Shown here piece after piece: positions 43,762 to 53,331 of a DNA stretch of 64,000 nucleotides (the first letter of the stretch is position 1; every line of letters begins with the position of its first letter). The notes beneath the pieces were generated by a model that saw nothing but the letters and a program-made list of their open reading frames with translations, was not told where the DNA came from and did no database searches. The DNA lies in assembly GCF_003478505.1 (NCBI RefSeq), contig NZ_QUFI01000011.1, forward strand, positions 1-64,000, read 5' to 3'. This stretch comes from Clostridium sp. AF27-2AA. Lineage in GTDB: Bacteria; Bacillota; Clostridia; Lachnospirales; Lachnospiraceae. The translations under genes and the position numbers were made by a program.

Positions 43762-43790
43762 ATAATATAATGTCATCGGATAAAATTCAA
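43762..43790 (-). promoter_or_regulatory. Promoter of the decarboxylase operon
   Basis: Minus strand TTGAAT (43790-43785), 17-nt spacer, TATTAT (43767-43762); about 105 nt of leader before the first gene. Confidence 0.65.
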
Positions 43791-43808
43791 GCATTTTTGA
43801 ATTTTTTT

Positions 43809-45155
43809 TTACAATTTCAGGAACAGCCAGAAATGGAACATTTTCTCCATGCAGTAAGCCAGATCCCAGGCCGCCGCTTCTTCCTCCGTACGGTACCGGC
43901 TCTGCCCGATCAGCTTCTTCCCAAGACGGTAATATACCGCCCCGGCATATTCGCCTGCTTTCACCGGAGCATCCAGCGCCTTTTTCAGATCATATTCCGC
44001 CGTCGGCCGTTCTTCTTCTGAAACCAGAAGGCGAAACTCCCGTTCTCCCCCCTGTGTCTCCGAACCCACACAGATCCAGTCTTTATAGGCACCGTTACGC
44101 AGAGGGATTCGGACTTGTTTTTCCTCAAATGCAAAATTCCGGTAGAAAAAATGTTCTTTTCCGTAGCGGTAAAGTGTCCGTACATCCTCCCATTTCCAGG
44201 TCTTGTGCGGAGGCCAGCCACAGCCAAGCAGTGTGAGGATAAAGGTCCGATCCCCATCAGAAAGCTCCGCCGCGTAACAGTAACCGGCTTCTCCCGTAAA
44301 ACCGGTCTTTCCGGTCACTGCCTCCTGCGTCATATCCAGAAGCGCATTGTGGTTTCTGCAGGAATAGGTATGTTGTCCTTTCTGGTCGGAAAAGACATGG
44401 CTCTTTGCGCGCGTTATTGTTAAAAATTCATCACGTTTTGGTGACTCTTTTGTGCAGTAACGCAGAATTTTTGCCAGTTCTGCTGCTGTTGTGCTGTGGC
44501 ATACCGTCTCACCATCTGTATTCTGTTCCTTAGCATCCAGTCCGTTTGGTGTCAGAAATGTAGTATCCACGCAGCCAATCTCCTGCGCCTTACGGTTCAT
44601 GGCCCTGGCAAAGGCCTCAACGCTTCCACTAATATGCTCTGCAATCACCACGGCGGAATCGTTGTGAGACTCCAGCATCAGGGAATATAGAAGATCCTGA
44701 AGCTTTAACCGGCTGCCCGCCGGCGCGCCAAGTTTCACTTTTGGCTGCGCTGATGCCTTTTTGGAAACCTCACAGAAATCTTCCGGGTTTCCCAGCTCCA
44801 GCGCAAGAATACAGGTCATGATTTTGGTAGTACTGGCCATGGGCCGGATCTGCTGCTCGTCCTTTCCATATAAAATGCGTCCACTGTCCGCGTCCATTAA
44901 AACGGCACTCTGGGCATACAGGGAAAGAGCCTGTTCCCTGTTTCCGGTGCCGTCCTGCACTGCTTTTCCTGTTCTCTGCACTGCTTTTCCGATTTCCTGT
45001 ACCGCTGGCATTCTGCTTTGCGCCATCTGCACATTTCCGTTTGCCAGCCATGTATCCGGCTGAAGCCGTACGCTTCCCCACACCGCGAACCCGATACTGA
45101 TTCCGGCCATCAGCCCGATCAGACGGTTTTTCTTTCCTGTTCCTTTTCTGTTCAA
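43809..45155 (-). CDS. D-alanyl-D-alanine carboxypeptidase (DacF/PBP5-like, S11)
   Basis: Trims the terminal D-Ala of peptidoglycan stem peptides outside the cell. About 448 residues from TTG 45155. N-terminal hydrophobic anchor LIGLMAGISIGFAVWGS. The SxxK box is ASTTKIMTCILALELG, SxN is LESHNDSAVVIAEHI and the KTG box is VTGKTGFTGEAGYC: a complete active site. The C-terminal 150 residues hold a PBP5_C-like domain but no clear amphipathic anchor. GGGGAG lies 6 nt before TTG 45155; the reading frame extends to 45272 but runs through the divergent promoter region. Confidence 0.88.
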   Translation of the reverse strand: MNRKGTGKKNRLIGLMAGISIGFAVWGSVRLQPDTWLANGNVQMAQSRMPAVQEIGKAVQRTGKAVQDGTGNREQALSLYAQSAVLMDADSGRILYGKDEQQIRPMASTTKIMTCILALELGNPEDFCEVSKKASAQPKVKLGAPAGSRLKLQDLLYSLMLESHNDSAVVIAEHISGSVEAFARAMNRKAQEIGCVDTTFLTPNGLDAKEQNTDGETVCHSTTAAELAKILRYCTKESPKRDEFLTITRAKSHVFSDQKGQHTYSCRNHNALLDMTQEAVTGKTGFTGEAGYCYAAELSDGDRTFILTLLGCGWPPHKTWKWEDVRTLYRYGKEHFFYRNFAFEEKQVRIPLRNGAYKDWICVGSETQGGEREFRLLVSEEERPTAEYDLKKALDAPVKAGEYAGAVYYRLGKKLIGQSRYRTEEEAAAWDLAYCMEKMFHFWLFLKL

Positions 45156-45270
45156 CCTGCACTCCCCACTTTTTTCATCACACACTCTCTCTATCCTATT
45201 CTGGTAATTTTTCGGATATTCTGTTATGATAGAAGCCATAGTAAAGCCCTGAAACAGGAGGTCAAATAAC

Positions 45271-46545
45271 ATGGAAGCCAGACGGCTGATCTTTCATATT
45301 GATGTAAATTCCGCTTTTTTAAGCTGGGAATCCGTATACCGGCTTTCTCTGAATCCGGACGCACAGGATCTCCGGCTGATTCCTTCCGCAGTAGGCGGAG
45401 ATGTCAGTTCCCGGCATGGCATTATCCTAGCAAAATCCACTCCGGCGAAAAAATCCGGTGTCGTCACAGCAGAAACCATTGCCTCAGCCCTGCGCAAGTG
45501 TCCGGAACTCATCATCGTGCCCTCCCGCTTTGATATTTACTCCAGTTATTCCAGACAGATGTTGAACCTGCTTTCCGAATATACCCCGGATATCGAGAAA
45601 TTCAGCATCGATGAGGCCTTTTTGGACATGACAGAAACCATTCACCTGTTTGGCCGGCCAAACGAAGTAGCGGACCAGATCCGGGAACGGATCCGAAAAG
45701 AGCTGAAATTCACCGTCAATGTCGGAATTTCCTGTAACAAGCTGCTGGCCAAAATGGCTTCTGATTTCGAAAAGCCCGATAAAACCAATACGCTCTTCCC
45801 CGAGGATGTTCCCACGAAAATGTGGCCGCTCCCGCTGCGCGATCTGCTTTTTGTAGGAAAATCCACAGCAGACAAGATGGCACGGATTGGTCTTCACACC
45901 ATTGGAGATGCCGCAGCCTGTGACCCTGGTATCCTGAAAGCCCATCTCGGCGAAAAATACGGCATCCAGGTACACCGCTATGCCAACGGCATTGACCATG
46001 AACCGGTGGCACCGCCGGATCCCACCAGAAAAGGCTACGGGAACAGCATCACACTCCCCCAGGATGTTTCCGATTTTGATACTGCATGTCAGGTGCTCCT
46101 GGCTTTGAGTGAGACGGTAGGAGCCAGGCTCCGGGAAGCAAAAGTCCGTTGCAACAGCGTTACTGTAGAGCTAAAGGACTGGAAATTTGCCTGTCAGTCC
46201 CATCAGTGCGTCTTAAAAAGCCCTACCGACTCCACCTCTGTTCTCTATGATACTGCCTGTCAGCTGTTAAAAGAATTCTGGAACAAAACACCGGTACGGC
46301 TGATTGGACTGCGCACCACTCAGATTCAGGAAGAGACATTTGAACAGATCAGCCTGTTTGAAGACGAACACGCAAAGAAAATGCGTGCCATGGAAAAAGC
46401 AGTGGACGCCATCCGCGGCCGTTATGGCATCGACAGCGTCCAGCGCGCCAGCTTCTTAAAAGAAAACACACTGATTCCTCACGCAGTGAGCCGCCAGAAG
46501 CATTTGGGCAAAGCATCCGAACAAACACCAGGAAAGGAATTTTAA
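45271..46545 (+). CDS. dinB: Y-family DNA polymerase IV
   Basis: Error-prone translesion polymerase, 424 residues. Catalytic acids in FHIDVNSAFLSWESV and FSIDEAFLDMTET; the steric gate region and little-finger domain (VTVELKDWKFACQSHQCVLK) are present. Early part VSSRHGIILAKSTPAKKSGV is typical of DinB. There is a consensus GGAGG before ATG 45271. No LexA-type GAAC-N4-GTTC box is visible upstream. The next gene follows 4 nt later, so they are co-transcribed. Confidence 0.93.
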   Translation: MEARRLIFHIDVNSAFLSWESVYRLSLNPDAQDLRLIPSAVGGDVSSRHGIILAKSTPAKKSGVVTAETIASALRKCPELIIVPSRFDIYSSYSRQMLNLLSEYTPDIEKFSIDEAFLDMTETIHLFGRPNEVADQIRERIRKELKFTVNVGISCNKLLAKMASDFEKPDKTNTLFPEDVPTKMWPLPLRDLLFVGKSTADKMARIGLHTIGDAAACDPGILKAHLGEKYGIQVHRYANGIDHEPVAPPDPTRKGYGNSITLPQDVSDFDTACQVLLALSETVGARLREAKVRCNSVTVELKDWKFACQSHQCVLKSPTDSTSVLYDTACQLLKEFWNKTPVRLIGLRTTQIQEETFEQISLFEDEHAKKMRAMEKAVDAIRGRYGIDSVQRASFLKENTLIPHAVSRQKHLGKASEQTPGKEF

Positions 46546-46549
46546 CATC

Positions 46550-47452
46550 ATGAACCCGATCATCCACCACTCCTACAAAGCCATGGAAAACGGGCGGACC
46601 GTCGAGGAGCTGCTGCGCTCACTTGGCTATTCCAAATCCCTGATCAACCGGATTAAACTGACCGACAACGGTCTCCTGATTCACGGTGAGAAAGTCTATA
46701 CCACACACCACATGCAGCCCGGCGAACGACTTGAGGTAACGCTTCCGCAGGAACCCTCCTCAGAACACATTGTTCCAACGCCCATGTCTCTTTCTATTCT
46801 CTATGAGGACGAAGACCTGATGGTCATAAATAAGGCAGCAAATGTTCCCATTCATCCTTCCCAGGGAAACTTTTCCAATTCCCTTGCCAACGGGCTGGCC
46901 TGGTATTTTGAACAGAAGCAGCAGACCTTTGTGTTCCGTGCCATCAACCGTCTGGACCGTGACACCACAGGTCTTCTGATTGTTGCTAAAAACGCTCTGA
47001 GCAGCTGTATTCTTTCCGATATGGTAAAAAAGCGCCAGATTCACCGTACCTACCTGGCTGCGGTAAACGGAAATCTTTCTGATCAGCCGGAAGGAACCAT
47101 TGACGTTCCCATAGCCCGGCTCCCAGGATCTACCATTGCACGCATCCCGGACCCGGTACATGGGGAATCCGCAGTCACCCATTACCGGCTGCTCTCCTAT
47201 CAATCCGGGACGGACACCTCCCTTTTGGAAATCCGTCTCGAAACCGGGCGCACCCACCAGATCCGTGTTCATATGAAATACATCGGACATCCGCTTTACG
47301 GGGATTTCCTCTACAATCCGGATTACCGTTTTTTAAACCGCCAGAGCCTGCATTCCTGGAAACTGTCTTTTCTGCACCCTGTTACAAGGGATCCCATGGA
47401 GTTTACGGCTGATATTCCGGAAGACATGCAGCAGTTCTTCCATTGCACTTAA
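46550..47452 (+). CDS. RluA-family pseudouridine synthase
   Basis: RNA-modifying enzyme of 300 residues. An S4-like N-terminal part (VEELLRSLGYSKSLINRIKL) is followed by the synthase domain: AINRLDRDTTGLLIVAKNA with the catalytic Asp, RTYLAAVNG and LLEIRLETGRTHQIRVHMKY. Targets in rRNA or tRNA cannot be assigned from sequence. It begins 4 nt after dinB, with AAAGGAA as ribosome binding site. Confidence 0.93.
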   Translation: MNPIIHHSYKAMENGRTVEELLRSLGYSKSLINRIKLTDNGLLIHGEKVYTTHHMQPGERLEVTLPQEPSSEHIVPTPMSLSILYEDEDLMVINKAANVPIHPSQGNFSNSLANGLAWYFEQKQQTFVFRAINRLDRDTTGLLIVAKNALSSCILSDMVKKRQIHRTYLAAVNGNLSDQPEGTIDVPIARLPGSTIARIPDPVHGESAVTHYRLLSYQSGTDTSLLEIRLETGRTHQIRVHMKYIGHPLYGDFLYNPDYRFLNRQSLHSWKLSFLHPVTRDPMEFTADIPEDMQQFFHCT

Positions 47453-47481
47453 TTCCGTACAAGTTTCGTTAAGGTTTTATC

Positions 47482-47510
47482 TTGCAATGAAAAAACTCCT
47501 GCTCTATAAT
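47482..47510 (+). promoter_or_regulatory. Promoter of the DUF1576 gene
   Basis: TTGCAA (47482-47487), 17-nt spacer, TATAAT (47505-47510). Confidence 0.8.
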
Positions 47511-47571
47511 TGAGAATCAGAATACTACTCAGGATCAATAAAAACACCAATACATACAGGGGATTTATTTT

Positions 47572-49008
47572 ATGGAAGGGAAAAAACTATCCAACAGCAC
47601 CCTCATCAACGGAGTGGCTCTTGGTTTCTCTATTGCATTTCTGATTTCATCTCTGGCTGCCGGTATCTACACCAGAGATCTTCACAACATTTTTCACGGC
47701 TGGTATCTTATCATGACTTCTCCCAGCCCACTTGTAACTGATTATCTTGAGATTGGCGGCCTGCCAAGTGCCATGCTCAATGCCGGAGCCTGCGGTATGG
47801 CCTGCTGGCTCTTTATGGTGGGATTAAAAGGGGAATCCCGCCCAAGCACATTGGCCGGTTATTTTCTTGTAGTAGCTCACTGCTTTTATGGTCTGAATTT
47901 TCTGACCATGTGGCCATGCTTTCTGGCACCGTTCCTCTATCTGCACTTAAAGAAGCTGGACTACAAAGGCAACCTGCATGTCTGCATGTTCACGACCTCC
48001 TTTGGTCCGTTCATCGGAGAACTGCTCTTCCGCTACACCCAGGATACTTTCGTATTTGGCCACCCAACCCTGACGATAAGCGGAGTGCTTTTAACACTGG
48101 CCTTTTCCCTAATGCTCGGCTTCATTGTACCGGCAATCCTGCCGGGTGCCCATGCATGGCACAAGGGCTATAACCTGTACAACGGCGGCCTTGCTTTCGG
48201 ACTTTTTGGTTTTTTCCTGTTCAACTTCTTCTATAATACAATGGGAATTGACCCATCCTCCAAGCCGACCCGTTTTAATCCGGTCTACGAGCAGTTCGGA
48301 CACTCCTTTCAGCTTTACGCGAACTGCTTTTTCCTGATCATTTTTGTCATCTGTATTGTAACCGGATTTTTCTTAAACAGCAAAAGCTTTCGCGGATATG
48401 AAGAGCTGACCCGCGACACCGGACATCAAAGTGATTTTGCCACCAAATATGGCATGCCGCTCTGTCTCATCAATATCGGCACAGTTGGGCTGTTCTTTCT
48501 GTTTTACCTGGATATTATCATGATCTACACGGAAGGAGCTGGCTTTACCGGTGCCACCATCGGCGTAATCCTTGCGGCTCTGACCTTTACCTGTATGGGA
48601 CAGCATCCAAAAAATATCTGGCCAATCCTTGCGGGATACCAGCTGCTTTACCTGTTCACCCTGGCCATTTGCTACCTCAATGGCCGGGAGATCAGCTGGA
48701 CCATCACGACCCAGGGATACATAAACGGCGTAGCTTTCGCCACCGGCCTGTGTCCGATTTCCGGTCGTTATGGCAGACGTGCAGGCATTGTGGCAGGTTT
48801 TATGTGCGCTTCCATGTGCACAGCAACCAGCGCCCTTCACGGCGGTCTGGTGCTTTATAACGGAGGATTTACCAGTGGTATCACGGCGCTTATCCTTCTG
48901 CCGATTCTGGAACATTACATTCCAAAAACCAGAGACTTCATGAACAACAAAAAGCTGAACAAAGAAGAGATGATCGCAATCGTTGAGACCTTCAAAACCC
49001 ACGACTGA
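47572..49008 (+). CDS. DUF1576 family multi-pass membrane protein
   Basis: Membrane protein of 478 residues with about 11-12 helices and two similar halves. Characteristic stretches: IFHGWYLIMTSPSPLVTDYL, EIGGLPSAMLNAG, FGPFIGELLFRYT, HKGYNLYNGGLAFGLFGFF and ALHGGLVLYNGGFTSGITAL. The twin YNGG blocks reflect an internal repeat, as in transporters. No function is established for DUF1576. It has its own consensus promoter and a strong terminator, so it is monocistronic. Confidence 0.85.
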   Translation: MEGKKLSNSTLINGVALGFSIAFLISSLAAGIYTRDLHNIFHGWYLIMTSPSPLVTDYLEIGGLPSAMLNAGACGMACWLFMVGLKGESRPSTLAGYFLVVAHCFYGLNFLTMWPCFLAPFLYLHLKKLDYKGNLHVCMFTTSFGPFIGELLFRYTQDTFVFGHPTLTISGVLLTLAFSLMLGFIVPAILPGAHAWHKGYNLYNGGLAFGLFGFFLFNFFYNTMGIDPSSKPTRFNPVYEQFGHSFQLYANCFFLIIFVICIVTGFFLNSKSFRGYEELTRDTGHQSDFATKYGMPLCLINIGTVGLFFLFYLDIIMIYTEGAGFTGATIGVILAALTFTCMGQHPKNIWPILAGYQLLYLFTLAICYLNGREISWTITTQGYINGVAFATGLCPISGRYGRRAGIVAGFMCASMCTATSALHGGLVLYNGGFTSGITALILLPILEHYIPKTRDFMNNKKLNKEEMIAIVETFKTHD

Positions 49009-49042
49009 CCATGTCGTACGATCGTTACCGTCTGGCTTAGAT

Positions 49043-49088
49043 AAAAGGGCTTCGCACACAGGTTTAACCCTGTATGCGGAGCCCTTTT
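49043..49088. terminator. Bidirectional terminator between convergent genes
   Basis: AAAAGGGCTTCGCACACAGG ... CCTGTATGCGGAGCCCTTTT: long stem; it overlaps the last codons of the methyltransferase gene. Confidence 0.9.
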
Positions 49089-50497
49089 GGATAATGGTTC
49101 TTCACGGTTCCGGAGACTGCTTTTCCCCAGCCCAGAGGATAACCCTCTATGCAGACTAAGGTCCATCCAGACAGATCCGACGGTCCATTTACCGTATTTC
49201 CTTTTAGATAAGCCAGAATCTGTGCATCATCCCGTTCAAGCTTTAAAACTGATGCGGCCTGCTCCGGCTTCAGGTAATGAGAAAGCGCATGAGACGGCTC
49301 AAACCGTTTAGTCTTGAATGCCCCGAGATGCAATCCCGGACGAAGGACACGCAGACGGTCCAGCGCCGGTGTTCCCTCCGGCAGCTGATACAACTGGTCT
49401 CCAAACAGGATCAGACGATCCAGGCCAGCTTCCAGTGCGTCATGTCCGGCCTTTGTCAGCGATTTTTTTAAAAATTCCTCCAAATAGGAACGGCCAGCCT
49501 TCTCATTCCAGTATTTCGGTATTTTTCGCTTTCGGTCATCTTCTGCCGCCCAGGTTGCTTCCTTGCGCAGCAGCGCCAGATAGTGTCCCTCTCCCTCTGA
49601 CTTATGGGGCCAGATACGGAACGTGTACCTGAGGTCCGGATTCTGATCCTGACTCCATTCCGGACACCCACAAGACAACCCCTCCGGATATTCTCCCGCT
49701 TCCAGGCGTAGAATGGAAAACTCCGGATGGCGTTTCAGAAAGCTGGAAATACCGTCTTCATCCTCCTCCGGCGCAAAGGTACAGGTAGAATACACCATTC
49801 TTCCGCCGGGCTTTAACATCTCTGCCGCGTTGTCCAGAATTTCCTGCTGGCGTTCTGCGCAGAGCTTTACGTTTGCCTCACTCCACTCGTTTCTTGCCTG
49901 TTCGTCTTTTCGGAACATACCTTCGCCAGAGCAGGGCGCATCCACTACTATGCAGTCAAAAAAATCCGGGAAAAATCTGGCCAAACTGCCAGAATCCTCG
50001 TTGGTTACAATGGCATTGCCAATCCCCATACGTTCCACATTCTGGGACAGGATTTTCGCCCGGGCCGGATGAATCTCATTGCTGACCAAAAGCCCGCAGC
50101 CTTCCAGGCGTGACGCAATATGGGTGGTTTTGCCGCCTGGAGCCGCACACAGATCCAGTACTTTTTCTCCCGGTTTCGGCTCCAGCAGGGATACCACAGC
50201 CATGGCGCTCGGCTCCTGAATATAATAGGCTCCGGCTTCATGATATGGATGACGGCCCGGACGGCTTTCCTGCGCATAATATAAACCTTCTCTGCACCAG
50301 GAAACCGGACGCAGGGAAAATGCTGCCTGGTTTTTTTCGGCAAATTCTGCTGCTGGAACCTTCAGGGTATTTACCCTGAGTCCTAGCGCCCGTTCTTTTT
50401 CATAACTGGCAAGAAATGCATCACATTCGTCTCCCAGCATATCTTTCATTCTTGCCACAAATGCATCTGGCAGTCTCCAGGTTTCCTGCTGTCCCAT
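49064..50497 (-). CDS. RsmF/RsmB-like 16S rRNA (cytosine-C5)-methyltransferase
   Basis: NOL1/NOP2/Sun-family SAM methyltransferase, 477 residues. SAM site LDLCAAPGGKTTHIASRLEG, catalytic loops VVDAPCSGEGMFRK and MVYSTCTFAPEEDEDG with the two Cys. The C-terminal 150 residues fit the RsmF-type PUA-like extension (LSGWTLVCIEGYPLGWGKAV). The final codons lie inside a terminator stem. Substrate position on rRNA is inferred only by family. Confidence 0.9.
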   Translation of the reverse strand: MGQQETWRLPDAFVARMKDMLGDECDAFLASYEKERALGLRVNTLKVPAAEFAEKNQAAFSLRPVSWCREGLYYAQESRPGRHPYHEAGAYYIQEPSAMAVVSLLEPKPGEKVLDLCAAPGGKTTHIASRLEGCGLLVSNEIHPARAKILSQNVERMGIGNAIVTNEDSGSLARFFPDFFDCIVVDAPCSGEGMFRKDEQARNEWSEANVKLCAERQQEILDNAAEMLKPGGRMVYSTCTFAPEEDEDGISSFLKRHPEFSILRLEAGEYPEGLSCGCPEWSQDQNPDLRYTFRIWPHKSEGEGHYLALLRKEATWAAEDDRKRKIPKYWNEKAGRSYLEEFLKKSLTKAGHDALEAGLDRLILFGDQLYQLPEGTPALDRLRVLRPGLHLGAFKTKRFEPSHALSHYLKPEQAASVLKLERDDAQILAYLKGNTVNGPSDLSGWTLVCIEGYPLGWGKAVSGTVKNHYPKGLRIQG

Positions 50498-50551
50498 CCG
50501 TGTCTCTCCTTTAGCTTTCTGAATTACATATTATTTTTCTTATAATAACAA

Positions 50552-50580
50552 ATGAGTGAGGCCTTGAAACAAAGCCCCAC
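50552..50580 (-). terminator. Weak hairpin after the DUF6465-like gene
   Basis: GAGTGAGGC ... GCCCCACTC stem about 45 nt after the stop codon. The following minus-strand sequence is only moderately T-rich. Confidence 0.4.
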
Positions 50581-50623
50581 TCCACTCTTTACAAAGTGTA
50601 CAGATACAACTGAGATTCCTGAA

Positions 50624-51025
50624 TTATAAGGTTACCTTATAATCGTCAGAACCTTCTCCGTTTACTACATAGTAAGCAACATTTTCTTCCGGTTTTACAT
50701 AAACTTCAATGGTTTTGATCTCTGCGCCCTTATGAGCTTCCGCATATGCCTTCACTGCCTTGTCCAGAACGTCTTTTGCAACGATCTGCTTGCCAGCGAA
50801 TTCAATGTATACGCAAGCCTTCGGGTCTGCCTTCTTTGCAGGAGCTTTCTTAGCTGGTGCTTTCTTGGTGGTCTCGACTGGCTTTGCTGCCGGTGCCTCA
50901 ACAACTGCCTTTACCGGAGTTTCTGCCTTAACCTCTGCTGCAGTAGTCTTAACTTCTGCCTTTACGGTCTCAGTCTTCGGTGCTGCTTTTGCTGCTGCTT
51001 TAGCTGCGCTTCTTCTTGTTGCCAT
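50624..51025 (-). CDS. DUF6465-like protein with Lys/Ala/Pro-rich N-terminal tail
   Basis: A 133-residue protein. The first 70 residues are a repetitive Ala/Lys/Pro/Thr tail (ATRRSAAKAAAKAAPKTET; KKAPAKKAPAKKADPKA), like histone H1 or bacterial Hc1 tails. The C-terminal 60 residues form a compact alpha/beta domain: CVYIEFAGKQIVAKDVLDKA and VAYYVVNGEGSDDYKVTL. Likely binds nucleic acid or another polyanion through the tail; that is inference. ATG 51025 has GAGGA upstream. Monocistronic. Confidence 0.65.
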   Translation of the reverse strand: MATRRSAAKAAAKAAPKTETVKAEVKTTAAEVKAETPVKAVVEAPAAKPVETTKKAPAKKAPAKKADPKACVYIEFAGKQIVAKDVLDKAVKAYAEAHKGAEIKTIEVYVKPEENVAYYVVNGEGSDDYKVTL

Positions 51026-51173
51026 AGTTCTTATCCTCCTCATTCGATTCCAAATATGGATTGCTCCCCATCGCCCGCTTTAGGACAGACGATGAGGGAA
51101 TTATAAATCTGTTTCCCGTTTTTGTCAATGTTTTCCAACGGTTTCCCGTGAGTGAAGTCCGGTTGTTTTCGTT

Positions 51174-51482
51174 TTAGTGCAGGATCATTTCCGCAATATA
51201 AACGACCACACATGCACCGATGGAGACCCGGAACAGATTGCCGTCAATCCAGGCCAGGATCACGCCTGCCGCAAAGCCAGCCAGTCCAGTAATCCGGTTT
51301 CCCGTTGCGGACAGGATAGATGGGAATGTCATGACGGACAAACTGACATATGGCACATAATACAGAAAAGACTGGATAAACGGATTTTTGATTTCCTTTC
51401 GAATCAATGTCAGCGGGAGAGCCCGCACAGCGTAGATTGTCAGGAACATCACCAGAATAGACGCGTAAATATTATGATTCAT
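51174..51482 (-). CDS. azlD: AzlD family branched-chain amino acid export subunit
   Basis: Small membrane partner of AzlC, 102 residues with four hydrophobic helices. ILVMFLTIYAVRALPLTLIR at the N-terminus and FLYYVPYVSLSVMTFPSIL are typical. It overlaps the end of azlC by 11 nt, so they are translationally coupled. Together they form a branched-chain amino acid exporter, as for AzlCD/BrnFE. Confidence 0.9.
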   Translation of the reverse strand: MNHNIYASILVMFLTIYAVRALPLTLIRKEIKNPFIQSFLYYVPYVSLSVMTFPSILSATGNRITGLAGFAAGVILAWIDGNLFRVSIGACVVVYIAEMILH

Positions 51483-52194
51483 GCTGTTCCTCCTTTACCG
51501 GGAACAATACCGCTGCAGCCGCTGAAATCAGCACGGTCAGCAGGATGATCTGAAATCCCGATGAAATATTTTTAAGCCCTGGAAGGCTCTGAAATAAAAA
51601 GCTTACCGCCATAGATACCACAACCACCGCGGCAATGATCTTATCCTTTCTTGCCGGCGGAACAACCACTGCAAGGAACATGCCGTAAATGGCCACACTC
51701 ATGGCACTCATAACCGGCACCGGAAGAATCATGCCTACTACTGCACCAAGGAATGTACCAAGCACCCAGCCCGGAGCCGCCACACTGGCTGCTCCGTACT
51801 GGTAAAAGGGATTCAGTTTTCCCGGAACAGCCATGGAAATTCCAAAGATTTCATCCGTTACTGCATAAGACATAAAAATACGGTGAAGAAACGGCCGGTT
51901 CTGCTGTACCTTCTGGGACAGCGCACTGGACATCAGCAGATACCGCATGTTGATGACCACAGTAGTGATGATCATCTCCATAAATCCGGCACCCGACGCG
52001 ATCATACTAATAGCCGCAAACTCTCCAGCCGATGCCAGCATCAGTGCAGACATCAGAGACGACTGCAGTGCATTCATTCCCGCCTTTCCTGCTGTAATGC
52101 CAAGGGTAAAAGCTACGGCAAAGTACCCAAGTCCAATGGGAACTCCGTCGCGCATTCCCGCAAGAAAACTTGTTTTATTGTCTTGTTGTTCCAT
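51472..52194 (-). CDS. azlC: AzlC family branched-chain amino acid exporter
   Basis: Main exporter subunit, 240 residues with about seven helices. Hallmarks: GMRDGVPIGLGYFAVAFTLG near the N-terminus, ASAGEFAAISMIASGAGFME and INMRYLLMSSALSQKV. ATG 52194 follows GAAGGGG; the frame extends six codons further without support. It is divergent from a LysR gene 185 nt away, which probably regulates it, as AzlB or Lrp-type regulators do elsewhere. Confidence 0.92.
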   Translation of the reverse strand: MEQQDNKTSFLAGMRDGVPIGLGYFAVAFTLGITAGKAGMNALQSSLMSALMLASAGEFAAISMIASGAGFMEMIITTVVINMRYLLMSSALSQKVQQNRPFLHRIFMSYAVTDEIFGISMAVPGKLNPFYQYGAASVAAPGWVLGTFLGAVVGMILPVPVMSAMSVAIYGMFLAVVVPPARKDKIIAAVVVVSMAVSFLFQSLPGLKNISSGFQIILLTVLISAAAAVLFPVKEEQHES

Positions 52195-52306
52195 TGTAAA
52201 ACCCCTTCTCAATTGTAAAATCCTGGTTTCTTCTGCAAAACCTGTTTCATTCTATCTCAGTCCATGAAGCAAGTCAAGCTGCAGTTCATGTGCTACGCGG
52301 CGGCCT

Positions 52307-52335
52307 TTGTGTTTTTTCCGGTTTTGTATTATAAT
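52307..52335 (+). promoter_or_regulatory. Promoter of the LysR gene at 52380
   Basis: TTGTGT (52307-52312), 17-nt spacer, TATAAT (52330-52335) in the azlC/LysR divergent region. Confidence 0.7.
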
Positions 52336-52379
52336 CCTTTTATCATGCAGTGCAGAAACCATGCAGAAAAGAGGATTCC

Positions 52380-53306
52380 ATGACTACGAAAGAACTTCTC
52401 TATGTTAAAACCGTGGCCGATGAAAAAAACATTTCGAAGGCTGCGAAAAAACTTTTTATCGCACAGCCATCTTTAAGCCAGTCCATCCAGCGAATTGAAG
52501 AATCTGTTGGAACGGAGCTGTTCAACCGCACATCCGGCGGCCTGACCATGACCTTTGCCGGTGAGCGCTACTACCATATGGCGGTTCAGGTTTTAAAACT
52601 ATATCAGGACTTTGAGATGGAAATCAGCGATATTAACAACTTAAAGACCGGACGCATCCACCTTGGTACTACCAACCATCTGGGGACTCTGGTGCTCCCT
52701 AAGGTCCTTCCCCGCTTTCACGAACTCTGCGCCAATATCGAGCTGAATATCAGTGAAGAAAACACGACTATACTGGAACAGCTTCTTCTGTCCGGGGAGT
52801 TGGACTTCGCCCTGATGCATGCGCCCTCTGATCCGGCGCAGCACCCTCAGTTTCACTATGACATCATGAAGCGGGATCCCTTTGTCCTGGCCATCGCGCC
52901 AGACCACCCGTTAACCGCCCTGGCTGAAATCCGGGAAGGATACCCATACCCAGTTCTGGACATCCGCCTTGCGGCAAAAGAGCCATTTTTAATGCTTCAC
53001 ACTTCCCAGCGTATCCGCCAGATTACCGACAACGTACTGCGCCGGGCCGGAATCACACGGCCGCGCATTTCCATGACGCTGCGCAACTTTGAGACCACAC
53101 AGCTTCTGGCCGCCAAAGGCATGGGCCTGGCTTTGATTCCGCTGGAATATTCGCGTATTTCCCCTTCGGATTTCCAACCATCCCTCCTCTGCATCGACAA
53201 AAAATATCATGCCTACTGGGACACCTGCATTGCCACTCTAAAAGACGGCTTTCTGTCAAAAGCAGACCAGCTCTTCATCCGCATCGCAAAGGAAGAGCTG
53301 GCCTGA
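52380..53306 (+). CDS. LysR-family transcriptional regulator, divergent from azlCD
   Basis: LTTR of 308 residues. Helix-turn-helix: VADEKNISKAAKKLFIAQPS, then LSQSIQRIEESVG. Effector domain with IHLGTTNHLGTLVLPKVLP and LLAAKGMGLALIPLEYS. ATG 52380 is chosen, with AGAGGA upstream; a GTG at 52350 is less likely. Divergent arrangement with azlC suggests control of branched-chain amino acid export. Confidence 0.88.
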   Translation: MTTKELLYVKTVADEKNISKAAKKLFIAQPSLSQSIQRIEESVGTELFNRTSGGLTMTFAGERYYHMAVQVLKLYQDFEMEISDINNLKTGRIHLGTTNHLGTLVLPKVLPRFHELCANIELNISEENTTILEQLLLSGELDFALMHAPSDPAQHPQFHYDIMKRDPFVLAIAPDHPLTALAEIREGYPYPVLDIRLAAKEPFLMLHTSQRIRQITDNVLRRAGITRPRISMTLRNFETTQLLAAKGMGLALIPLEYSRISPSDFQPSLLCIDKKYHAYWDTCIATLKDGFLSKADQLFIRIAKEELA

Positions 53307-53331
53307 ACAGGTCTTTTATTCAGTTTCGTAA

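Noticed and set aside
45190..45270. LexA/SOS box before dinB
   Set aside because: No GAAC-N4-GTTC or related palindrome is visible; SOS control is not supported.
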